Shown here in pieces: positions 1 through 10,600 of a DNA stretch of 64,000 nucleotides; within the stretch, counting starts at the first letter, position 1, and each line of letters begins with the position of its first letter. Below the pieces are notes generated by a model that saw only the letters and a list, made by a program, of their open reading frames with translations, was not told where the DNA came from and ran no database searches. Origin of the DNA: Macrotis lagotis (taxonomy: Eukaryota > Chordata > Mammalia > Peramelemorphia > Peramelidae); the NCBI RefSeq assembly GCF_037893015.1, contig NC_133665.1, forward strand, positions 196,762,714 to 196,826,713. Reading direction: 5' to 3'. Both the position numbers and the translations under genes were made by a program.

Positions 1-3000
1 ATTACTATTATATTTTCCACCAAGATTCTGTTCCCCATCGGAGACATATGACCAAAGTTACATTGGGTTTTCTTCTAGAGAATATTGTTCAATATTTGCT
101 GGGGACCTAGGAGATGTTTTGTGGGAAGTGTATGTCTGCATAGGTCTGATTGGACTGCTTGAATGGATGGGTCCTGGGACAGAAAGGTGGTGGCCTCCTG
201 CAGGCGAACCATGGGGAAGGTGGCCGGTTCCCTTCTGACTTCTTTATTGAGGGCAACCTTGAGGCTGGATCAGAGAATTCTCAGAGGGATGATAGAGACA
301 GAAATCTGGCCCTTCTGATTGGTAGTTTTATGTGCTCAGCCATTTGTTGCAGCAGGAATCTCAGGAGTCATTGAGGGGATTCGATCAATCCGGCAAGTTC
401 TCTAATCTCTTTTATGAGAGGACAGGATGTGAAAAGTGCACCTCCCAGAAAAGTTGGAATGTGCTTTGCCACCTTGTGAGAGGACATAGGGAAGGCTCCT
501 CTGGCTCTGGGACTGAGAATTGGGTCAATGACTCCTTCCTCAGAGACTATAAAGGTAAGAAAATTGTGCTTCTTTCTTGTTTTCCCCACTGGACTTCCAG
601 ACAGAGCGCAATAGCAGAGGCTCATTCTAGGATGGGAGGTGGGTAGAATTTCTCCCCTTCCCTAGCAGTTCTCAGCAGGAGCACACAACAGTGTGTGCTT
701 ATATGACCTTGGGTGGTAGTGGTGGGGAGATACTTCCTGAATCCCAGTTTGGGAATTTTGAACTTTCTAGGTAGGATTATTTGTAATCTCACCTTCTAGA
801 CTGAGCAGCAAGGAAGCCCAAGCTCTGGGTCTGCTTTGTAGGTGACTGCCAAATTCAGGAATTCCTGAGTCTGACTGATGGGTTGACTAGCTCTGTGGAA
901 CTGCTCTTTTATCCTCTTTTTCCCATTTGTTGGAAAGAATGGCTTTTGGGGTACAGGAAGGGAAATGAAAGGTCATTTCCATCAAAGAGGTCAACAAACA
1001 TTAAAAATAAGTGTTGAGTTCCAGCCTCTGAGATTCCTCAACAGTGTGCTTGTTGGGAAGGAGAGATGGGACTCCAGAGCAGAGCATGGCAGCTAATGAA
1101 CCATATACTTCTGGGGCACTAGGAACCTGACTGGAAGGGGAGGCCTTGTTCAGCAGTTCAAGAACATTTATCTTTTGGTGGAAGGTGATGAACTCTTTGA
1201 GGGCTTTATGTTTCCATATTTTTTTTGTGAGCCTCTGCTGAAGGCCTAGCATCCTTTGCATTTTCTCATTTTCTACAGGGTGAAATGAAGGCATTGCATA
1301 CCCACTGCTCATATTAATTGCCTGGGTAGGAGTTGGGGACCCTGATTCCCACATTGGGGTATGAAATTGAACTAAGCTTAGTTTTGGAGACTTTTCAGGA
1401 ATAACATTCCAGGAGCAAGATAGGGAGCAAAAAGAAGTGCATCCTCTTCACTCAGGTCCTCAAGAGGAAAGCCAATCCAGGGGAGTCAGTGGAGTGTCTT
1501 GGAGTAATAGATTTAAAGATGAATAGTCCTAACAACAAATTAATATTTGTATATTATAGAGTAAAAGTCAGAAGTTTTTCCTCCTCCCTTTTGGCATTTG
1601 TCTTCTTCTTCAGACACCTGGAGAACTGGTTCCTTATTATCAACACAATTACACTGCCCCCTGCTCATAGCTTCTCTGGGTCCATATGACCAGCTTATTT
1701 TTCCATATTCATCATCTTTTGCAGCAATCCTACTGCTCCTAGAAGTATGTCTGATGTTGTGACATTAGAGTCACAGGGTTTGTATGAGGGATAAGAAAAC
1801 AAGTTTTTTTCTTCTTCCTCTCAAGTTAACAGATCTCTATTCCAGACTCTGGGTGTCAGAGGGGTCTCTTGCCCAGCTGTCTTTACTCTGTTTACCTCCA
1901 TGCCTCCTCACTGTTTTAGGAGGTACATGCCCACAATCCAACCCATCCCAAATCTGGAAGAGGGTTTTCAGAGCCTTCGTCTCCTCTACTCTGGAGTGCC
2001 CATGTTGACTACATCTCTCCATATGGTAAAGTATGGCAAGAGCTTGCTGTCCAAAGGACAAACTCCAGTTCTGGACTGGGACTGGTGATTTCCCCCAGGG
2101 GAACTTCTATCAATGCTTGCTCCATGGCCTCTATCTTCCAGACAAGCTTTGAATGCTCCTGTCAGAGGGGCTACTTGCATGGTCCATCCTGAGGGTCTTC
2201 TGCTCCTTCCTAACCTGAAAGAGAATTCTTGGGAAGCTGAGCTCCTAGCCATGCTCACTCTGTAGATCCTGGCCACCTGGTTTCTCTCATTCCCCTTCTT
2301 GAAGGCTTCAATTTGCCATTTGTGGGAAGGGGCCTGGTGAGAACAAGGGAAGGCTGAGCCCAGCCTGATATTTCTGAGGCATAATGAGCAGTGTCCCCTG
2401 TTCTGAAAGTGGGTTTGGATCACCCAGGATCCCTGCCCACAGGCTTCAGGGTTTCCATAGGGCAGATGTCACTCCCTAATTCAGAGTGATTAAGACACTC
2501 CATGCCTACCATCTGCTCCCAGTATGGGGGTGGTGGCCATGCCCACACAGCCACCAGTGGTTAATGGGAACAGATGATTCACAACCTGGAGTCAATGAGG
2601 AAGCAGATGCTTCTCCCTGGACAAAAGACTCATTTTTCTGGGAGCACTTCTCAGCAGGCCCAGGCTCCCCAGAGGGTCTGTTCTCTCTTCCTCTGAGGAA
2701 CTTTCATAATTATAAGTCACTTCCTCTGGGAACAGTGGGACTGAGGCCAAGTGCCCACTTGTGACTATGAGAATAAGCACATATGGGGCCATACTTTAGT
2801 CCTCTGATTTTGCAGAGGGAGCCTGGGATGGGAGCTGGGGCTGAGGGCAGTCAGTCCTCAGTGATCTTGCCAGGTGTTCCTGGACTAGCAACCTCTGACA
2901 GACACAGTGTACTAGAGAGAAGTGCTGAGGAAGTCCAGCCTCCAGAGAGCTAGTTCCAGGGAGCCTCAGGTCCTCCTGCAGCCCAGCCAGATATCACCCC

Positions 3001-3176
3001 CCCCCAACCCCGGGGACTGAAGCTGCTTGGTTTCAACCATACCTGCTCCTGTGAGACACATCTATGAGGTACCAAAACACTGGCCAGCTGTATGGCCCTG
3101 GGTGACTTCCTTTTTCTGAGCCCTGACTTCCCCCTTTATAAAGGGAGCACAGTGGAGATATGAATTCTCAAATCCC

Positions 3177-3235
3177 CATCATTATCATCATCACCTCCAT
3201 CACCTTCATCACCATCACTATCATTATCATCAACT
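3177..3235 (+). repeat. Interrupted (ATC)n microsatellite
   Basis: Runs of atc/acc/ttc triplets (catcattatcatcatcacc and similar) with substitutions. Confidence 0.9.
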
Positions 3236-3639
3236 AATATTTTCATAACAAAGTCTCATGCCCCTAGGAGATCTAGCCAGAAGTTGAACCATCTTTTCAC
3301 CAGTTGGCCTGAGCCCAAGGTGGACCTCTGGTGACATGGGGGACAAGAGGGACCAGCCCCACAGTCACTACTGAATTCTGAGTGTGGAGTGTGGCTGATA
3401 TGGATGGCTGGGCAGGTCCATGGGGCTTTTCCCTCAACCCTGAGGTTCTAGTCCTTCCTCTTTCCTCCCCTGCCCATCTAAGTGCTGCCTCCTCTGGGAA
3501 ACCTGTCCTGAGCCCAGGCCAGGCACATTCATTCCCCCTTTCCTTATGCACTTGATCCAAGAGCTTATGATGTACTTTCTGCCACAGAAGCCATGAGAAC
3601 AAAGACTTGGTGGTCTCTTGTAGCTCACATTTTGTGCCT

Positions 3640-4010
3640 CACATTTTACTTGGTCTTGAATACTCTTTCTAGTCCCTTTTCTCCTCTGACCTGGCTTCAT
3701 CACTTCACACATGGACAACTGCAATAACTCTTTGGGGGGGGGTGTCTTTCTGCCTCCAGTCTCTCCCCTCTCCAGTCCATCCTCCAGCCTTCAAAGTAAT
3801 TGATCCATTTTCCAAAAGTGCATCCATCCCAGTATGATCTGCTGTGATTCCCTATGACTTCCAGGGTCAAAAATAAACCCTCTGATACATGAAGACCATT
3901 GCAGTCTGGCCCCATTTTACCATTCCCATCTCTCCCTGAATGGAGCATCCCCTCCTCTCCAGTTCCTTGACCTGAGACCTCTGTCCCTGTAATACTCCCT
4001 CCTTGCACCT
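3640..4010 (+). mobile_element. L2-like LINE 3' fragment
   Basis: Order of motifs typical of L2 3' ends (tctgacctggcttcatcac, cctccagtctctcccctctcc, cagggtcaaaaataaa, cattgcagtctggcccc). Old and diverged; family assigned by eye. Confidence 0.45.
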
Positions 4011-4324
4011 GTGTCCAGGGCCCAATGTTTTGAGAAGTCAGGCTCCATCAGAAAGATGCAGACCAAAACCCTGTGGGAGACTTGGGTGGCAAAGAGGGAG
4101 GTCCACAGGTGCTCCTGGGGTCCTAACACGGGGCATCAAGGCCAGTCTCTTGGAGGAGACCTTTTCATGGAGGACCCTCTTGCTCAGGGGATCATGGGAT
4201 CCTAATTCAAGAGAGACCATCAATTCCCACCCTCCCATTTTGGGGAAGAGCCTTGGGGCCCAGAGGTGGGAAGGAAGCCCAGGCCTGACCTGCCTCTCCA
4301 GGTACAGAGAGGAAGAGTACTTAC

Positions 4325-4609
4325 AGTAAATTGTGGGCACCAGGGCCTCACTTTGCATCTCACTGATAGCATTTCTGGCCAGGCAGCGGAATTCCCCAAT
4401 GTCTGCTTTCATCACAGGGTCGATGTGGAGGACACTGTGGTCGAGGGAGAAGCTGTGGGTGGCGCTGATGTGCACTGGTCTCTTGTCTTTCAGCCACTGG
4501 TATGTGATCCGTGTGCCCATGGACACCACACATGTCAATGTCAAGTTGCCCACATTTTCCACAGCCCCAGAGGACGGCTGAGTGTGCACAGTGGGTTTTG
4601 TCACAGGAT
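4325..4609 (-). CDS. HEPACAM2: HEPACAM2 exon 3, second Ig (C2/I-set) domain
   Basis: Acceptor tgatcttgcag, donor TTTACT|gtaagt; 285 nt, phase 1 to 1. Encodes DPVTKPTVHTQPSSGAVENV, then the canonical cysteine, tryptophan and DxGxxxC landmarks in TLTCVV, YQWLKD and DIGEFRCLARN. This domain keeps its disulfide pair. Confidence 0.95.
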
Positions 4610-7600
4610 CTGCAAGATCAAGAGAATGAGTGAGTTCTCCCTGAAAACAGATGAGGGTCCCCTGGTGAAACTTGGGGAATCAACTTTTGGATCACCCTGG
4701 CCACACATGGTTTCTGACCAGCTCTGTTGCCCTGGCCAAGTCCTAGAATCCTAGCCACTGATGCCTCTCAGATGTGGCCTCAAAGACTTGCTGGTGGCAT
4801 GATCCTGGGCAAGTCACTGCATATCTTTGCCTTGGTTTCCTCATTTATAAAATGAAGATAATAGCACCTACCTACCAGGATGGCTTTGGGGATAAAATGA
4901 GGTTCAACACAGTATCTGACCTCTAATAGAAGCTCCCTTTATGTTCCTTGACAAGAACCAGGATGCTGGGGCATGGGGCAGAGGGCTGGGCTTGGGTCTC
5001 TCAGGAGGGAAGGTCTCTGGGAGCTGAGCAGAGCTTATGTTTCCTGGGGGAACCATGAGCTCACTCAGTTACCAGTTTGGGACTCGGGGTCAGTGTGACT
5101 GAATGGTGCTCACCATCCACAGTGACGAGAATCTCCTGGTGGACAGATACAGTCCCATTTCCTTGCATGTTCACATTGACTTTGACAATGTAAGTGCCTT
5201 CATCACTGAAATGGAGAGGCTCGATCCGCAGGGATGCATTGGGTGGCACCATTGTGAACTTGTGCCTGTACTCCAGATCAGGCACCACAGACCTATTCAC
5301 TGAACCCAGAAGGTATTTGGGGGTTGCCTGGGGCCTCTGAAACAGCCAGATGATCTGGACATCAGAGGCTGGGGTCTGGAAGCTGTAAACCACTGGAAGG
5401 TTGAGCGCTTGACCCCGGATGCCATGAACTGTGGCTGAGGGCACAGTCACCGTCAGGGCAGAACAGGTACCTGGGGAGGAAAGGAAGACAATGAAGAGGA
5501 CAAGTACCAGGCATTCCTGGGCAGAGTCAGAGTCACCCTCCAGGCAGGGACCCTCAGGAGGGCTGATCCATCACAATGGCTAGCACCAGCTTCCTCAAAA
5601 TGCAGAGATATTAGTGGGTAGAGTGCCAGATTCCATGCCAGCAGGGTCAGAAGAGAGTAGGGGCTTCCAGCCTGTTGAATGACCAGCCAGGGCCATGAGG
5701 AGGAATCCATCTGTTTGTTGGAGGGGCAAAGTGAATGGAATTCTCAGTAGTCACCAATGCCCACATTGGACTAGCTTCTTCTTAGCTCTGGGACTATCTT
5801 CTGACATCTTTCTCTTTTCCTGGACTCTGGGATCCACCCTCCTTCTGCTATTTTTTTTAGGTTTTTGCAAGGCAAATGGGGTTAAGTGGCTTGCCCAAGG
5901 CCACACAGCTAGGTAATTAAGTATCTGAGACTGGATTTGACCCCAGGTACTCCTGACTCCAGGGCCAGTGCTTTATCCACTGTACCACCTAGCTACCCCT
6001 TGCTATTTTCTTCTAAACATGCATTTTTATTTGAGTGATCTTAAGTCAGTACCCAAGAAAAACTCCACCCCTCTCCTAAGTCCTGGCCCCTGGGGAAATG
6101 GAAAAACACCTTCTTAACCCTCAAAGGAAAAGGAACAATGTTAAGGGGCAGGATACAAAAATATCTCATTTTAAAATGACATCATTTATATGTAAACAAC
6201 ACCATTACCTCCCTTTCCCCTTTTTTGGATTTAGGTTCAATGGCTCCTTTTGGGTAGAGGAGGGCAGCCTTCTTGGAAGCAATAAACTCCCAATAACAAA
6301 ACAGTATAGCACTTTTGGAATGATGAAAAAAGAAAACAAATGGACAAACCTTAAGAAATGCTGCAAACTCATCACCTTCCAGTTCCAATATTTCAACTCT
6401 GAGTCATGTCCCTCTCCCAATAAATGAATAAAATAAAGCCCTATCTGTCAGTCCTCTTTGGGTCTCTGGCAACTTTGGACAAAGATACAACCACAGCCCA
6501 TCAGAGACCAATCAGATGGACAATGAGGAGTTAGATTCATTGACTAAGCCACTCTTCTGGAAGGTGAACATGGGCCAGGGAGACTCTGACCCAGACCCAG
6601 ACAACTTGTGCTCTTGATTTGCATCATGGCATGGGTTGTAGACAATGGGGCACTGACCTTTGATGTCACCATTCTGTGTCCTCTCTCAGGAAGGACCTTC
6701 ACAAGGTCCCCACCAGCCCATGGCCAGCCAGAGTGGGACAGAGGATGGCCTGAAGAAGAGCAAAGGATACATCTCTTCCTCTTCATTCTCCTCAGATAAA
6801 ATCCCATCATTGACAGGGAGCCTTTCCAGATTCTTGGTCTCTCCCCCTTGAGAGCAGGGACTAGCTGGCCTTTCTTTAGACCTCCAGTGTTTAGCACATT
6901 TCTGGTACACAGTAAGCACTTAATAAATGCTGGCTAGGTGTCTGAGCACCTGATTACACAGGACACCCTGACTAGAGGGCAGGCAACTGTCAGGCTGCTC
7001 TCCTAATTTCCTCCTCATCCATTCTGCTGTCCAGTCAAGGTGTCTCTGAGAAGGACTCAAGAGAGTGGAAAGATCCTAAGATCCTGGCTTGGAGTCAGGA
7101 GAACTGGTGGGAGCCCCTGGGGAGAGCTGGGTGCAGGTGGACACCAAAGGGGAAGGAGCAGCCCCCACCCCACATACACTGGCCTCTCCTAGAACACCCC
7201 CCTCTGAAGGCCTTGGAGAAGCCCAGTGCTTAACTGGACCTCTGTCTTGCCCTGCCCTGTGTGTTACCAGTGATCTTTTTGGCCTTTCTGGATCTGAGAG
7301 CTGGCAGCCTCCTGAAATCTCCATCAGAGGGACAAGGGGGAGGAGGACAATGGGTCTACTGATGGTTGCACCCCCAAGCCCCATTGACTGAGCCTCTCAC
7401 TGCTCACTGGGGGAGAAGACATCATGGTCTTTTGTGGGATTATTTTGTACCAATCATTTTTGCTTTACCATTGTGGTAAATACCCCTCACTAATAAACTT
7501 ATAAGGGGCTACCCATGTACAGGCCCTGTGCCTAGTGCTGGGGATCCAAAAAGGGCACTTACCCTCTGGCAGAGACCCCCTAAGTCCAAATAAGCTATGG

Positions 7601-10600
7601 ACAGGAAAACTAGGGAACACCTAACTCAGGGAAGACCCTAAATGGGAAGGGGTGGAGAAATAAGATTTCAGGTGGGACTTCAAGGAATCCAGGGAGGTCT
7701 GTAGTGGGAGCAGGCCTGGGATCAGTCAGAGAACAGAGCAGAGATGGAGGGACTTGTTCATGGAGGCTAGGGACCCTGGGACAAAGACTCCATGTTGGAG
7801 AGTGAAGGCTAAGAGGACTGGAGAGGAAGGAGGGAAATGGGGCCATCAGGAAGTCCCTGGCCTTTATGGAGTGTTCTGGCAGACTTCATGATTCTCACCT
7901 GATCATTTTGGGAGGAAGCAATCTGATCTCAACTGAGAGTAGAGAGGTATCCCTGATGTCTTGGGGGCACCCCTAAACTCTGTGCCCCTTTTCTAGCACC
8001 TAGGATTCCTCTGTGAGGAAGTTCCATGGACCACAGTGCTCACGGCTCTAAGACTTCTGAGCTAGAAATGGAAAATGGTCCTAGATGTTCTTAGAGGCAA
8101 GACTGAGAGATTCAGTCAGCAGCAGCCGCAGCAGTAACAGTGTAGCTGCATCAATTGTAAGTGTGGCAGCTGCAGCAGTAACAGTGTAGCGGCAGTAATT
8201 GTAACAATGTGGCAGCCACAGCAATAGCAGTTATAGCGGCAATAATTGTAACAGTGTGGCAGCCACAGCAGCAACAGTGTAGCAGCAGCAATTCTAACAG
8301 TGTGGCAGCAGCAATTGGAACAGTGTAACAGTGTAACAACAATCGCCACAGCCGCACCTCCTCCTCCTTCAGCGGCAGCCCTTCTGGGGACCGGGACCCT
8401 GAGCTGAACCAGGAGGATTCTGCAGCACAGGGTGAAGGACAGAAAGGTTAAGGACGAGGAGGAAGAAGGCTCCTGGCTGTCCAGACTTCCTTGGTGCCTG
8501 TTCAGAGAGGACAGACCAGCCTCCTGGACTCAGACATGAAGAGGCCAGGGGTCAGCAAGAGAGACACACACTATGAATGAAGGCAGAGTCAGATCTCTGC
8601 CTCCACAGGGCCACTTTTCCCAAGGTGTGGGCCCTGGGCAAGTACGACTTAGCTACCAACTTCTCAATCTGATAAAAACTGCAGGAAGCAAAGGAGGAAA
8701 CCTGGTGGGCCAGAGGCCCATTCCGCTGACCTTAGGCCCAGACACAAGGTGATTTGGGCCCAGGGGTGTGACCCATGAACTGTTCTGCTGTGAGGGGGTG
8801 GGGAGGAGGATCTGGCCACCAGCTGTGCCTTCCTTCCAGACTCTCCCAGAACCAATGGACCACCAGGTAAACATGGGCTGCTCTTGGCTTACTTGGCAGA
8901 GTCTTTCAGGGGCTGGTGATGCAGTGGATGGAGTTTAGGACTTGAAGTCAGAAATCCTGCCTTGACTCCTTCCTAGCTGTATATCCCTAGACAAGTCCCT
9001 GGGCTTCCCTACTCTGTACAATGGGGCTAATAATCACAACAACCTCCCAGGATTCTTAGGAAATAATGGATGAACTGTGCTTCCAGAACCTTAAAGGTCA
9101 GGAGCTAGGATGATTTGGGCCCAGACTTACTTGCTGAGTCTCCAGCTCTTCCAAGGAGCTGCTGCCAGGCTCTGCCTCAGTGAGCTTTGGGGATTTGGTG
9201 CTGATGATGATGACAAAGAGGTGAAGGGTGTTCCTGAGAGGCTATGACATTGCTGGACTTGGAGTCAGGAAGTCTCCTCTTCCTGAGTTCAAATACACCC
9301 TCAGACACTTCCTATCTGTGTGATCTTGGACAAGTCACTTCACCCTTGTTTGCCTCAGATGCCTCATCTGCAAAATGAGCTGGAGAAGGAAGAGGCCAAC
9401 CACTCCAGGATCTCTGCCAAGAAAACCCCCAGGGACTTCCCTATGAGTCTTCCAGGACTGAACAACAACTTCTTTTCTCTTAAGCTCAACTTTGGCATCA
9501 GGAGTGTTTCTGAACACATTAAATTTGATGATGGGTTTTTTCCAAAATCATAAGAAAACAAATCCATAAGTGACCTTTTAAATGGGGGTTTCCAGCAATA
9601 TATCAGTGAGGAACTGGGGTGGATTTGGCTTCAAACAAAGAACTCCAAGCACCCAGCCTCATCATTGTCTATTGTGGCCTGGCATCAGTATTTTCTCTGA
9701 CTGGAGATACTGAGAATCTGGGGTGGGAAGCCCAGAGACAGTGATGGGAGAGTAGAGTGGGAGAGCCAGAGACCCCAGGGTGAAGCCCCAGGAACTCTTG
9801 GGGTTGCCCATCATGTCAAGGGCTCTGTGGGCTGTTACCAGGGACACCACCTTTGGGCTCCAGCTCCAAGCTCCAGGTGGGAGTGTGGAGGCATTTAAAG
9901 GTGCAGTGGGCACTGCTGGTTTTAACCTCTGTTGCTATAGTCAGGTAGCTGGCTGCCTCCAGCTCCTTGGGATGGCTGCCAGGGCAGAGCAGTAGAGCAG
10001 TGGGCCCTGGCTCCTCTGCCTAGCCAGAGCCTAGGGCTGGTCAAGGACCTGAGTCTTCCTCCACCCTCTCTGTCTGTTTTCCAGCAAACAAAGCTCTGGG
10101 AGCTCGCACAACCCTGTATTAAATATAAACATGATGTGGGGCCCCTTCATCTCCTGCCCCTCCCAAAGTGATCTATGGGCACCTGGGGCCTCAAACATGG
10201 CCCTGCCCTCCCCATCTGTTGATAGAAAACAAACTCTGCAGGAGGTGGGGGGGTGGGAGGGAGAGAGAGAGACAGATTCATGAAGCTCCCTGAGATCCTG
10301 GAGCTGGGCTGGGGGGGGCATTTTCCTCCTTTCCCTAGGCCCTAAAGACAAAGCAGCTGGAGCCCAAGTCCACTCCCTACCAGTATCAGGGGCTGGCCTT
10401 GAACCTCTCCTGTGGGATGTGGGTGAGGTGGACTGGGGAGGGCTGCACTGCCTAAACCTCACACTGCTCCACACCTCACTGCCTTTCAACCCTGCCCCTG
10501 CCCCCAGCCCTTCCCCTGCCCCCAGCCCCAGCCCCAGCCCCTGCCCCTCCACTCCTACCCCAGGCATCACAATGCCTCCTATGGGGCTTGGACAGGGTTC

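Larger units (their letters stand above)
1..4324. other. HEPACAM2 intron 3 / left flank, mostly unassigned with ancient repeats
   Basis: No exon was recognised on either strand in 1-2450. The longest frame is 1001-1354 minus (117 codons), with no family I know. From about 2780 there are MIR-like and L2-like fragments, a triplet repeat at 3177-3235 and a poly-G run near 3734. The rest looks like unique intronic DNA. Confidence 0.6.

Noticed and set aside
4038..4604. 188-codon minus frame as a single exon
   Set aside because: Only 4325-4609 is coding; the rest reads past the gtaagt donor into the intron.
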